Shown in pieces: positions 35,815 through 44,430 of a stretch of 57,272 nucleotides of DNA. The first letter of the stretch is position 1. Every line of letters starts with the position of its first letter. This DNA comes from Planctomycetota bacterium (GTDB lineage Bacteria > Planctomycetota > PLA2): assembly GCA_021776735.1 (NCBI GenBank), contig JAJFFH010000068.1:1-57272 (forward strand). The letters run 5' to 3'. Both the position numbers and the translations under genes were made by a program. Under the pieces are notes generated by a model. It ran no database searches. It saw only the letters and a program-made list of their open reading frames with translations, and had not been told where the DNA came from.

Positions 35815-35938
35815 CCGCGACCAGTCCTCCACGGGCACGGCTCGGGTCCGACGGCCCGCAGCGTACGCAGGCAGGAAGCTCGTCCGACCCGCTAGTCAAG
35901 AGCGCTGCAGGCGCTCTTGACATCGCCGTCCGTACGCT
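35815..35938 (-). repeat. Composite repeat: word + hairpin + conserved 75-base arm
   Basis: On the minus strand this reads AGCGTACGGACGGCGAT(G) directly after (and sharing bases with) the DUF1592 stop codon. A perfect 11-bp hairpin follows (GTCAAGAGCGC / GCGCTCTTGAC, loop of 5; 35895-35921), then TAGCGGG and an arm of about 75 bases. The arm is alignable with 41548-41640 and, in part, with 39864-39907. Confidence 0.8.
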
Positions 35939-38162
35939 ACCTGACGCGTCTTCGCCGGAACGCATCCAACGTAACGATCTCGCGGATCAGCGTCGAAAGG
36001 CGCGGGCGGCGCTTGAGCGCGGCGACGAGTTGATCCACGGCCGGATCGTCGCTTTCGGTTAGGCCGCGGCCCAGGGCGTACACCAGCATGTGCTTGGCGA
36101 GCGAGCGTAAAAAGCGCGGGTCGTTGCGCAGGATCTTTCGCAGGCCGGCCGGGCCCTGAAACGTGCGGCCGTCGGGCAACTTGCCCTTCGTGTCGAGCTC
36201 GTGTTTGCCGTCGCGGTCGCGCCACCGGCCGAGCATGTCGTAGTTCTCGAGGCTGAAGCCCAGCTCGTCCATGACGATGTGGCACTGCGCGCACTTGGGA
36301 TCCTTTCTGTGGGTCTCGAGCTGTTCGCGCAGGCTTTTGCCTCCGGCGTTCTCGCGCGGAAGCGAATCGGCGCCAGGCTCCGGCGGCGGCGGCGCGGCGT
36401 CGAGCAAGGCTTCGAGAATCCACTTGCCACGCTTGACCGGCGACGTGCGGCCGGGATTGCTGGTCATCGCGAGCACGCTCGCTTGCGTCAGCACGCCGCC
36501 GCGGCGCACGCCGTCCACACGCACACGCCGCAGGTGCGGGCCGCGCACGCCGGGCAACCCGTACAGTTTTGCCAGGCGCTGGTTCGCGAAGGTGAAGTTC
36601 GCCTCGATCAGCTCGTGCACCGGCCGGTCCTCGCGCAGGATGGCCTCGAAAAACATCTCGGTCTCCGTGCGCATCGCCTCCTTGAGTTCGTCGTCGAGCC
36701 CTTCCCCCGCCGCTTCGTCGAGTCCGCGGATGCGGAGCCACTGCGAGGCGAAGTTGCGGGCCAGCGCCGACGCGCGCGGGTCGTGCAGCAGCCGGTCGAT
36801 TTCGGCCACGAGCACGTCGTCGCGCGCGAGTTCCCCGGCGGCGGCACGCGCGAACAACGCGTCGTCCGGCATGCTGCTCCAGGCGAAATACGAAAGCCGG
36901 GTCGCGATTTCGTAGCCGTCGAGGTCGCGAATCTCGGGCGCGTCTTTCGGGTCGGTCTCCGCCCGAAACAGAAAACGAGGCGAAACGAGCACGGCGGTGA
37001 TCGCCACCCGCAGGCGGCTCTCGAACGAGGCGTCCTTCGGCGCCGCTTTTTGCACGGCCGCAAGCAGCCGGGTCGTCTCGGCGTTCGTGAGCGGTCGCCG
37101 CCACGCACGTCCGGCGAGCCGTTTGACGACCCGACGAAACGAGGCGTCGCTCTTGTCCACCGGAACCAGACGGCGATGCGACACGGGCAGAACCCGTCGA
37201 TCGAGCGGCCCTTCGATCTCGATGGACGCCACGGCCATGTTGCGGTCGCGCTGGCTCGGATCCGGATGCCGCGGCCGGTAGTAGTCGTTGACGAACCCCA
37301 CACCGACGCGGTGCTCGCCCGCCGGGATCTTGAGGCGGTGCTCGTAGGTCCCCGGCTTCACGACGGTCGCCGGGACATCGCCGACTTGCAAGGTTCGGCC
37401 GTCAAGACGAAAGGCCATCTTGACCGCCTCGGTGCCCACCTGCTGGCCGAAGGCGCGGACGCGCAGGACATACCGACCGGCCCGCCGAAAGTCGTGCGCA
37501 ACAAAGATCTCGCCCGGACTGTAGAGCCACGCAGCACCCTGATGCTGTGCTTGGCGACCCTTCAGGCGGGAGGCGGGGAACCGGTGCCGGGGCGGATGGT
37601 CCGGGCTCTCGTCGAGTACCGCCTTGCGCGCGACCTCCTCCGCCGCGGCGAAGTACTTTTCGAGCAGCGCGGGCGGCAGGGACAACACATCGCCGATGTT
37701 GTCGAACCCGTGGCCGACCTCGTCCGGCGGAAACAGCGCCCGCGCATCGAAGTCGACGGCCAAGAGGTCGCGGATCGTGTTTTCGTATTCGGTGCGGTTC
37801 AGCCGACGTGCCGTAACCCGGCCCGGATCCGCTTGTACGGCGCCCAGAATCCGATCCAGAACCGCCAACGCGCGCTCTCGGGCTGCGGGCGGGGGCTGCT
37901 CCTGCGTCAGGGGCGGCATGGTTTTTCGCTTGAGAACCCGGCGCACCCGCCGCCAGACCGCGACCTTGGGCCGGCGGAGATCCACGTCCCCCTTGGCTCG
38001 CTTGCCGGCGTGGCAGGAAAGGCAGTACTCCTCGAGAAACGGCCCAACCGCGCCCGCCAGCGCCTTGGCCTGATCGGCCTCCGCGTCACCCTCTCTCTCG
38101 CCGGCCACGAGCCAGGCCGCCGCAACGAGCAAGACGGGCAGGAAAAAAAGGGCGCCTCTCAC
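35937..38162 (-). CDS. Secreted DUF1592-family c-type cytochrome
   Basis: 741 aa. Signal peptide GALFFLPVLLVAAAWLVAGE is followed by a c-type heme motif CLSCH at residues 47-51 in EEYCLSCHAGKRAKGDVDLRR. Next come DUF1587 (LNRTEYENTIRDLLAVDF...HGFDNIGDVLSLPPALLEKYF), a carbohydrate-binding-like insert, DUF1595 (RAWRRPLTNAET), DUF1592 (IATRLSYFAWSSMPDDALF), DUF1588 (TQASVLAMTSNPGRTSPVKRGKWILE) and DUF1585 (YALGRGLTESDDPAVDQLV). The family is typical of Planctomycetota-like bacteria and is suspected to act in extracellular polymer oxidation. GTG 38162 gives the signal peptide at once. GAATAAT lies 9 nt upstream, so the mRNA is probably leaderless. Confidence 0.9.
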   Translation of the reverse strand: MRGALFFLPVLLVAAAWLVAGEREGDAEADQAKALAGAVGPFLEEYCLSCHAGKRAKGDVDLRRPKVAVWRRVRRVLKRKTMPPLTQEQPPPAARERALAVLDRILGAVQADPGRVTARRLNRTEYENTIRDLLAVDFDARALFPPDEVGHGFDNIGDVLSLPPALLEKYFAAAEEVARKAVLDESPDHPPRHRFPASRLKGRQAQHQGAAWLYSPGEIFVAHDFRRAGRYVLRVRAFGQQVGTEAVKMAFRLDGRTLQVGDVPATVVKPGTYEHRLKIPAGEHRVGVGFVNDYYRPRHPDPSQRDRNMAVASIEIEGPLDRRVLPVSHRRLVPVDKSDASFRRVVKRLAGRAWRRPLTNAETTRLLAAVQKAAPKDASFESRLRVAITAVLVSPRFLFRAETDPKDAPEIRDLDGYEIATRLSYFAWSSMPDDALFARAAAGELARDDVLVAEIDRLLHDPRASALARNFASQWLRIRGLDEAAGEGLDDELKEAMRTETEMFFEAILREDRPVHELIEANFTFANQRLAKLYGLPGVRGPHLRRVRVDGVRRGGVLTQASVLAMTSNPGRTSPVKRGKWILEALLDAAPPPPEPGADSLPRENAGGKSLREQLETHRKDPKCAQCHIVMDELGFSLENYDMLGRWRDRDGKHELDTKGKLPDGRTFQGPAGLRKILRNDPRFLRSLAKHMLVYALGRGLTESDDPAVDQLVAALKRRPRLSTLIREIVTLDAFRRRRVR

Positions 38163-38182
38163 CGGACCCGCATTATTCACGA
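38155..38182 (-). promoter_or_regulatory. Repeated TCGTGAATAATGCGGGT element at the DUF1592 start
   Basis: Nearly identical (25 of 27 bases) to 15426-15451 upstream of the carbamoyltransferase. A weaker copy sits directly before the 15558 gene. In all three the GAATA(A/G)T core lies about 10 bases before a potential start codon. It may be a shared promoter -10 region of leaderless genes or a short mobile repeat. Confidence 0.55.
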
Positions 38183-38287
38183 TTCCGACCCCCGGAGTCA
38201 TGTCGACTTTCCGGCAGACCAAAGGGGCGTCAAACGGTATCGTGGGCGCGCCGTGGGCCCGCTGCCCACGATTCGGAGGCGGTACGC

Positions 38288-39826
38288 ATGATGTGGTTCT
38301 GGATCATTCTCGGTGTCATTGTCCTGCTCTTGACCCTGCAAGACATCATCCAGCCCCGGAGCGCGATTCGGCGCAACTTCCCGCTGGTCGGCCGGCTGCG
38401 GTACTTTCTCATCGAGATCGGGCCGGAGCTGCGGCAATACATCGTCGCGCACAACCGCGAGGAGGCGCCGTTCAACCGGCTGGAACGCGAGTGGATTTAC
38501 CACTCCGCCGACCGCAAGAACAACTACTTCGGGTTCGGAACCGACGACCAGATCTACGGCGTAGGCTACCCGGTCATCAAGCATTCGGCACTCGGCAGCC
38601 CGCTCGCCGGCACGCTCGGCAACACGAAGGGCCAGGTCTGCCCGATTCCCTGCGCCAAGGAGATCGGCAAGGCGCACGGCAGAAAGCGCACCTATCGTCC
38701 GCCGTCCATCATCAACATCTCCGCGATGAGCTTTGGCGCGCTCGGACAAAACGCGCAGCAGGCGCTCAATATGGGCGCGGCCGCGTCGCACTGCTACCAC
38801 AACACGGGCGAGGGCGGAGTCTCGGTCTACCACCGCAACGGCGCGGACCTCGTCTGGCAGCTCGGCACGGGGTATTTCGGGGCCCGCAACGAAGACGGCA
38901 CCTTCAGCCTCGAGCGTTTCAAGCGCCAGATCGACGAGGTCGACAAGATCCGCATGGTCGAGATCAAGCTGTCGCAGGGCGCCAAGCCCGGCAAGGGCGG
39001 CGTCCTGCCCGGCAGCAAGGTCACCGAGGCGATATCGAAGGCGCGCGGCGTTCCCATCGGCAAGGACGTGCTCAGCCCGAGCCGCCATAGCGCCTTCACG
39101 GATGTCAATTCACTCATCGAGTTCATCGAACAGCTCGCCGAAACATCGGGCCTGCCCATCGGCATCAAGGCCGCCATCGGTCTGCTCGACTTCTGGCACG
39201 AGTTGGCGGAGAAGATGAAAAAAACGGGCAAGGGCCCCGACTTCATCCAGGTCGATGGCGGCGAGGGTGGCACCGGCGCGGCCCCGCTCACGTTCGCTGA
39301 CCACGTGTCGCTGCCGTACAAGATCGGCTTCGCGCGGGTCTTCCAGATCTTTCAAGAGCACGATCTAAACGACGACATCGCCTGGATCGGCTCGGGCAAG
39401 CTCGGCTTCCCGGACCGCGCCATCGTGGCCATGGCGATGGGTGCTGACCTGATCGCGGTCGCCCGCGAGGCGATGCTCGCCATCGGCTGTATTCAGGCGC
39501 AAAAGTGCCACACCGGCGGCTGCCCGACCGGCGTCGCCACACACAACAAGTGGCTGCAACGCGGCCTCGACCCGGAGATCAACGCCAAGCGCTTCGCCGG
39601 CTACATCGAAGCCTTCCGCGGCGAATCGCTGAGCGTGACGTACGCCGCCGGCTACGACCACCCGGGCCAATTCACCCCGCACGACTGCGAGACATCCTCG
39701 GGCCCGAACCTGTTCACAACCCTGTACAAGCAACTCGGCTACGACAAGAAGCAGTACCACCCGGAGCGCGACCCGAGGTGGAAGTTCGACAACCCCGGCT
39801 TGCCGGACGGCGTCACTACTACCTGA
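38288..39826 (+). CDS. Membrane-anchored FMN-binding glutamate-synthase-family protein
   Basis: 512 aa with one N-terminal membrane helix (MMWFWIILGVIVLLLTLQDI), then the FMN/Fe-S central-domain fold of glutamate synthase: PPSIINISAMSFGALGQNAQQALNMGA, HNTGEGGVS, EIKLSQGAKPGKGGVLPGSKV, FIQVDGGEGGTGAAPLTFADHVSLP, GSGKLGFPDRAIVAMAMGADLIAVAREAMLAIGCIQAQKCHTGGCPTGVATH. The Cys cluster CIQAQKCHTGGC fits the [3Fe-4S] site. It lacks amidotransferase and NADPH domains, so it is not a full glutamate synthase; physiological role unknown. GGAGG lies 8 nt before the ATG. Confidence 0.88.
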   Translation: MMWFWIILGVIVLLLTLQDIIQPRSAIRRNFPLVGRLRYFLIEIGPELRQYIVAHNREEAPFNRLEREWIYHSADRKNNYFGFGTDDQIYGVGYPVIKHSALGSPLAGTLGNTKGQVCPIPCAKEIGKAHGRKRTYRPPSIINISAMSFGALGQNAQQALNMGAAASHCYHNTGEGGVSVYHRNGADLVWQLGTGYFGARNEDGTFSLERFKRQIDEVDKIRMVEIKLSQGAKPGKGGVLPGSKVTEAISKARGVPIGKDVLSPSRHSAFTDVNSLIEFIEQLAETSGLPIGIKAAIGLLDFWHELAEKMKKTGKGPDFIQVDGGEGGTGAAPLTFADHVSLPYKIGFARVFQIFQEHDLNDDIAWIGSGKLGFPDRAIVAMAMGADLIAVAREAMLAIGCIQAQKCHTGGCPTGVATHNKWLQRGLDPEINAKRFAGYIEAFRGESLSVTYAAGYDHPGQFTPHDCETSSGPNLFTTLYKQLGYDKKQYHPERDPRWKFDNPGLPDGVTTT

Positions 39827-40177
39827 ACACGCCCGACGAAGCCCCGCTACGCGGGTTTTCGCTAGCGGGCGGACAGACCTTCCGACTGCGTGGGATGCGG
39901 GCCGCCGCGCGCCACCTGTCTGTGCGGACGACTGGTCGCCGCGCCGCTCTTCGGAAGACAGCGTACGCACGGCGATGTCTGCGGCACCGAGTTCGACCTT
40001 CTAGATCACACGCCGACTCCGGTCTCGCAGCGCCCGTGACCCCGACGCGCTCGCACACGACTCCAAGCTGCGAGCAGGCCAGTCATGATCAGACTCCGAG
40101 GCTGGCTCGTGCGCCCGCTTCGCGATCGGCAGCATGTACGAGCCGGGCTGGTGCAAGCAAGAAACACGATCTGCGTC
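39827..40177. other. 351-bp gene-free spacer holding a partial composite repeat and one variant word
   Basis: After a GCCCCGCTACGCGGG-type hairpin (about 39838-39862) comes CTAGCGGG-CGGACAGACCTTCC... (39864-39907), which aligns at about 36 of 44 positions with the arm of the composite repeat at 35.8 kb. A one-mismatch word, AGCGTACGCACGGCGATG, lies at 39960-39977. No supported coding frame. Confidence 0.65.
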
Positions 40178-40897
40178 CTAAGATTGCGCCGGTTGCCACG
40201 TGAGGTAGAAGCACCACACGGGCTGCGGCAACTGGCGCAACGGCACGTCGGCCCGCAGACGCCCATCGAGCCGGATCGTGTGCTCCGCGAGGTCGCAGCT
40301 CCAAGTCACGCCCCGAGTCACGGGCGTTAACCAACCCACGTCGGAGGATCGACCTGTGCAACACCGCAAGGCCAGCCAGATCCGGTCCGGGCCGAGGTCG
40401 AAGTAGCGCGAGTTGGAAACCATGGGCCGCATGCGCCACCCCTCGAACGGACGGTCGGCCCGAAAGCGCGGCGCCAGGCGTCCCTTCAGCAAGCCTGCGC
40501 CTCGCGCAGTACCGCCCACGCGGAACGCCGATCGGAGCTTCCCGTCGACGCGAGTTGCGATCGTGCCGGAACCGGGCCCCTCAAGCAACACGCGGTACGA
40601 CGCACCGTCCGCGTGTGCCTTGAGTCCGTACACGATGCGGACGGGCTCGCCGGGTTGAACGTCACACTCGACGACGGCGATCACCAGCGGGGGCTCGACG
40701 CGGACATCCTCCCACGTGAGTTTCATGCGACCTGCACTCCCGAATCGAAGCTCGTAGCCGAAGCCGCCCCAGCCGGCCAGCCCTAGGAATCGATCTTGCC
40801 AGGTGTATGCGTCCGGATCGCGAAGCCGCGCTATTGGCCGAACAAACCCGTAGCGATTGACCGTCGCCTTGCCTGCGGGCGGCACCGGACGCTCCAC
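40178..40897 (-). CDS. Hypothetical anchored protein, N-terminus probably lost by frameshift
   Basis: 239-aa soluble part from GTG 40897 (MERPVPPAGKATVNRYGFV...), beta-rich, with no recognised family. A more natural N-terminus lies upstream in another frame: ATG 41004, overlapping the end of the preceding gene, reads MRGLILGAALLALPVG. The two frames would join around a GGGCGGG run near 40955 as a membrane anchor followed by RIRSERVDPAPSESVERPV. I therefore suspect a single-base indel (real or sequencing error). Translational coupling with the 40992 gene supports the longer version. Confidence 0.6.
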   Translation of the reverse strand: MERPVPPAGKATVNRYGFVRPIARLRDPDAYTWQDRFLGLAGWGGFGYELRFGSAGRMKLTWEDVRVEPPLVIAVVECDVQPGEPVRIVYGLKAHADGASYRVLLEGPGSGTIATRVDGKLRSAFRVGGTARGAGLLKGRLAPRFRADRPFEGWRMRPMVSNSRYFDLGPDRIWLALRCCTGRSSDVGWLTPVTRGVTWSCDLAEHTIRLDGRLRADVPLRQLPQPVWCFYLTWQPAQS

Positions 40898-40991
40898 CGA
40901 TTCCGACGGCGCCGGGTCGACACGTTCCGACCGTATCCGACCGACCAGGTAGCCCGCCCTACGGGTAGCGCGAGCAGGGCCGCGCCCAAGA

Positions 40992-41453
40992 TCAGGCCGC
41001 GCATGCGATCACGATTGAAACGAGACGGTCAGCAGCGCGTGCGCCGACTCCGGCGTGCATGAGATCGGACCGAATCCGGCGACGCACGGCGGCAAGCAAG
41101 GTCGATGCCCGTTGCCGCGCACTCGCTCCGGCCGCGTCCACGACCGCGGCGGCCCCGGCCTCCATGTCCTCGACACACCGCACGAGGAAACGCTTGAGAA
41201 CGCCGACCTGCGCTCGCGACAGGCGCTCGGTCTCAGGAAAGCTGTCGAAACAGACGACCAACTTCCGCAACGCGACCAGCCGCTCGGACACGGTGGGTTC
41301 CCGGCGCATGGGGCGCGTATCGGCAACTACCGCCGCGACAGGCCGGTTGGGCGCGGCGCGCTGCGGACCAGAGCGGGCTCCGACCGCGGATATGGTGATT
41401 CCAGCGTTGGCCAACAAGATGAGAGCGTTCAATACCAGAATTGTACGACTCAC
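40992..41453 (-). CDS. Small anchored hypothetical protein
   Basis: 153 aa from GTG 41453, preceded by GGGGAGG. The N-terminus SRTILVLNALILLANAGITISAVG is a membrane anchor or signal. The remainder is helical and Ala/Arg-rich (ERLVALRKLVVCFDSFPETERLSRAQVGVLKRFLVRCVEDM). No family recognised. It shares a transcript with the following probably frameshifted gene, whose likely ATG overlaps its end by 13 bases. Confidence 0.65.
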   Translation of the reverse strand: MSRTILVLNALILLANAGITISAVGARSGPQRAAPNRPVAAVVADTRPMRREPTVSERLVALRKLVVCFDSFPETERLSRAQVGVLKRFLVRCVEDMEAGAAAVVDAAGASARQRASTLLAAVRRRIRSDLMHAGVGARAADRLVSIVIACAA

Positions 41454-41547
41454 GACTTCCTCCCCGCGTCGAGGCGGAATTCGACCACCTGACGGCCAAC
41501 CCGAACGACCCGGCGGAACGAAACCGTGGCGGGTGGGCTCCGCGAGA

Positions 41548-41672
41548 TGGCCAGCCATCCACTGGCACCGTTCGGGTCCGACGGCTCGCGTCGTACGCGG
41601 GCATGTAGTTCGTGCGCCCCGCTAGCGAAGATCTGCGTAGCGGTGTTTCGCAGGTATCGCCGTCCGTACGCT
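41548..41672 (-). repeat. Composite repeat, second full copy
   Basis: On the minus strand, AGCGTACGGACGGCGATA begins at the TAG stop of the CPBP gene (41655-41672). A GCGAA...TTCGC hairpin follows, then CTAGCGGG and an arm matching 35815-35895 over about 75 bases (shared blocks include GCCGTCGGACCCGA and GCGTACG). As in the 35.8-kb copy, the word begins within the stop codon context TAGCGTACGG. Confidence 0.8.
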
Positions 41673-42408
41673 ACCCGCCGAAGTCTGCTCCCAGCCGGTC
41701 CATCGTGAAACCTACCGCCATGTGCAGGATGGCGCCGCCGTAGAAGCTCTTGAGGCGTAGCGCCAAGGCGCCGAGTAGCGTGCCGGCGATCACCGCGCCG
41801 AAGGTTTCGAGCATCGGCTTGTGAAAATGGATCATCGTGTAGGGCACGACCATCACGAAGATCGCCGTGTAGCCCATGCGCTTGGCAAGCGTGAACAGCA
41901 AGTAGCCGCGGAAGAAGGCTTCCAGGGCGATGAACTGGATGAGGTAGCCGGTTTCCCATTTCCAGAACGCATCGCTGGAGTGGCGGGCATCGGTGACGAA
42001 CGGGTAGGTCGCCTGAAACTTCGCGTCGCCGGAGACGTAGATCAGGATCGGCAGCATGACCAGGTACATGGCCAAATAGATCCAGATGTGGCGGCGCAGT
42101 CCCTTGCATGAAAAACCGATCGAGGACAGCGGTTCCTTGTGCCAGAATTTCACCAGCAGGATCGGCAGCAGGTAGAGCACGGACGTCGCGATCGCCCAGG
42201 TCAGGCCGGCCTCGACCGACATGCCGCCGCGCTCGCCGAGGCGGAGTGCGACGCGGGTCGGCAGGTAGCGATACTCCAGCACCGTCAGGATGACGGCCGA
42301 ATACACCAGGGCCACGACGCAGCGCGCGTCGGCGGTGCGGAAACCGCGCAGGAACTCCCTCACGCGGCGCACGGTAGCAGGGTTTTTGGTGAAGCGGGAG
42401 GCGAACAC
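41671..42408 (-). CDS. CPBP-family intramembrane protease
   Basis: About 245 aa with six to seven hydrophobic segments. The catalytic motifs of the CPBP (Rce1/Abi) family are present in variant form: FIALEAFFRGYLLF in place of EExxxR, and VVPYTMIHFHKPMLETFGA for the F-x-x-x-H motif; LGALALRLKSFYGGAILHMAVGF matches the last conserved helix. It acts in the inner membrane; substrates are unknown. Start uncertain: GTG 42408 (VFASRFTKNP) is used, TTG 42432 is possible. A shared TACAAT/ATTGTA box at 42421-42426 sits between it and the divergent gene. Confidence 0.82.
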   Translation of the reverse strand: MFASRFTKNPATVRRVREFLRGFRTADARCVVALVYSAVILTVLEYRYLPTRVALRLGERGGMSVEAGLTWAIATSVLYLLPILLVKFWHKEPLSSIGFSCKGLRRHIWIYLAMYLVMLPILIYVSGDAKFQATYPFVTDARHSSDAFWKWETGYLIQFIALEAFFRGYLLFTLAKRMGYTAIFVMVVPYTMIHFHKPMLETFGAVIAGTLLGALALRLKSFYGGAILHMAVGFTMDRLGADFGG

Positions 42409-42462
42409 GTCCAGCGCGCGTACAATACCCAACCTTGGTTCCCGCCATCCCCATCTGATTCC

Positions 42463-44163
42463 GTGACCCTGCGCCTTTCCCCGCTTGTCGTTCTTGTTCT
42501 GCTCGCCGGCACCGTGTCGGCGGCCCCGCGCCCCCATATCGACGAGGTCTTTCTGCGCCGTCTCGGCGCGGATCCCGTCAAGGACTCCCTGCGCGCGCTT
42601 CTTGATCGTCTGGTACCGACCGACAAGGAACGCGAAGCCGCGCGGCGCTACGCCCGGATGCTCGGGGATTCTCGCCTGCGTGGACGCGATACGGCGCAAC
42701 GCCGGTTGATTCGATCGCCGACTGCCGCTGCGGCGGCGCTACGCGAGGCGATCCGCAGCCCCGACCCCGAGATTCGCCGGCGAGCGCAGTTTGTCTACAG
42801 CCGGGTGATGAAGGCAATCCCCGAAGAGGCGATCGGCGCCGTCTTGCGCACCATCGCCCGCCGGAGCATCCGCGGACTCGCCGTGGACGTGTTCCGGACC
42901 GTGCCCGCTTGTTTCGATCCCTACAGCGTCCACCTCGCCGAGAAGGCGATGTTTCGTACGGTCGAAGACGGCGACCTTGCCCGACTCGGCAACGCGCTCA
43001 AGACGCGCGACGCCGCGACCCGCACCGTCGCCCTCGCGGGCCTTGCCGCACTCAAGGCCGATCCCGACTCGGTCGGGCTGCCCGCGCTCCTGACGGACCG
43101 GGACGAGCGGGTGCGCGCCGCCGCCGCGGAATTCGCTGTCCGTTCCGGACGGGCCGACGCTTTGCCCATTCTTGTCGCGCTCCTCGACGCCCGGCACGCG
43201 CGGACCCGCGCACGCGCCGCACAGGTCTTGCGCCATGTCTCCGGCGAGGCACACGAATTCGATCCGTTCGCCCCGCCCGGCCCGCGCCGCGCCGCAGCCC
43301 AAGCCTGGCGGCGCTGGATCGTGACCAAGGGTCCGCGAGCCAGGCTGGACAAGACCGTGCCGTTCACGCCGCCGCCGCGAGGTCGCCGGCTCGTCACGCT
43401 GCTGACCAACTATCTGCTCGACGAAGTCGATCTTCGCTCGAATCGGCAGACGTGGAAATTCCACACGCCTCAGAAGAGTCAGCCCTGGATCGTGACCGGC
43501 TATCCCGACGGCAGCCGCCTTGTTGTCTGGTATCAGTCGCAGACGGTCACGCTGTACGACCGCCACGGCCGCAAGATCCGAACCTGGCGCGGTGTTCCTG
43601 CGGCGCCGACGAGCGCCGTACTCCTCGACAATGGCGACCTGCTCGCCACTTGCGGATTCTTGACCGACGACAAGGGCATGATCGTGCAGCTCTCGCCCGA
43701 CGACTCGATCGTGTGGAAGCTGGCGCACTCCGAAAAGCCGATGGACGCGAAGCTGTTGCGAAACGGCAACCTGCTCGTCTGCCTGCACCGCACGCCCCGG
43801 GCCGCACTAGCCAACGTTGCCGACAACGACGAGGGTCCGTTCGGCCGTGTCGTGGAAATGACCCGAGCCGGCAAGATCGTGCGCCAGTTCACGGGCCTGA
43901 AGGGCCCCCACTGCGCCCACCGGATGCCCAACGGCCACACCATCGTCGCGGACATGGTGGGCCGCGCCATCCACGAGTTCGACGCCAAGGGCAAGCGCGT
44001 GCGCAAGATCGGCGGCGACCTGGAGTGGTGCTACTGCGTCCAGCCACTTCCCAACGGCACGATCCTGTTCGGCACCAAAGAGGGCGTGCACTCGGTGGGC
44101 CTCGACAACAAGATCAAGCTGCTCCGCAAGGCGAAGAGCTACGTCTGGGTGAATCGGTACTAG
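42463..44163 (+). CDS. Secreted HEAT-repeat / beta-propeller protein (arylsulfotransferase-like propeller)
   Basis: 566 aa. Signal peptide TLRLSPLVVLVLLAGTVSAA begins at GTG 42463. Residues about 60-280 form HEAT-like helices (AAALREAIRSPDPEIRRRAQFVYSRVM, VGLPALLTDRDERVRAAAAEFAVRSG, DARHARTRARAAQVLRHVSGEA). From about 320 an NHL/ASST-type propeller follows, with repeats such as TVTLYDRHGRKIRTWRG, AVLLDNGDLLATCG, KLLRNGNLLVCLHRTP, GRVVEMTRAGKIVRQFTG, HRMPNGHTIVADMVGRAIHEFD. Arylsulfotransferase-like propellers are often non-catalytic sensors or binding proteins; no catalytic His is assigned here. Confidence 0.78.
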   Translation: MTLRLSPLVVLVLLAGTVSAAPRPHIDEVFLRRLGADPVKDSLRALLDRLVPTDKEREAARRYARMLGDSRLRGRDTAQRRLIRSPTAAAAALREAIRSPDPEIRRRAQFVYSRVMKAIPEEAIGAVLRTIARRSIRGLAVDVFRTVPACFDPYSVHLAEKAMFRTVEDGDLARLGNALKTRDAATRTVALAGLAALKADPDSVGLPALLTDRDERVRAAAAEFAVRSGRADALPILVALLDARHARTRARAAQVLRHVSGEAHEFDPFAPPGPRRAAAQAWRRWIVTKGPRARLDKTVPFTPPPRGRRLVTLLTNYLLDEVDLRSNRQTWKFHTPQKSQPWIVTGYPDGSRLVVWYQSQTVTLYDRHGRKIRTWRGVPAAPTSAVLLDNGDLLATCGFLTDDKGMIVQLSPDDSIVWKLAHSEKPMDAKLLRNGNLLVCLHRTPRAALANVADNDEGPFGRVVEMTRAGKIVRQFTGLKGPHCAHRMPNGHTIVADMVGRAIHEFDAKGKRVRKIGGDLEWCYCVQPLPNGTILFGTKEGVHSVGLDNKIKLLRKAKSYVWVNRY

Positions 44164-44200
44164 GAACCGCAGAAGCGGAATTGAATGAGGGCGCTGCGAA

Positions 44201-44218
44201 AGCACACGGACGGCGATG
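44201..44218 (+). repeat. AGCNNACGGACGGCGATG copy at the edge of cassette A
   Basis: AGCACACGGACGGCGATG followed by TTC, 38 bases after the HEAT/propeller stop and immediately before the left arm of the four-helix-bundle cassette. Confidence 0.9.
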
Positions 44219-44350
44219 TTCGCGCGGCGGTCGATCGATCTGTCGGCGCGCGCGGTAGGTAGCAAGCGCTTCGTGAACCTTGTCTTTGATCGGGGACCGG
44301 GTTCGGGGACGGGGTCGGGTATGAGCTCGGGTGCGGATCGGTTGTACGCG

Positions 44351-44430
44351 GGGCTCCTGTCGGGAGAGCGCCCATCGCCCCTGTCCACTTGCGTGGGGCG
44401 ATAAGCGCTCCCCGTCGAAGGGAGTCTTCC
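44351..44430 (+). promoter_or_regulatory. Structured 5' leader able to mask the ribosome-binding site
   Basis: A CTCC/GGAG hairpin is followed by a long stem (44366-44410): GAGCGC-CC-ATCGCCCC, a 13-nt loop, GGGGCGAT-AA-GCGCTC. The 3' end of that stem overlaps CTCCC (44408-44412), which can instead pair with the ribosome-binding site GGGAG (44420-44424). The two structures exclude each other. The leader is almost identical before the second copy of the gene. Confidence 0.65.
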
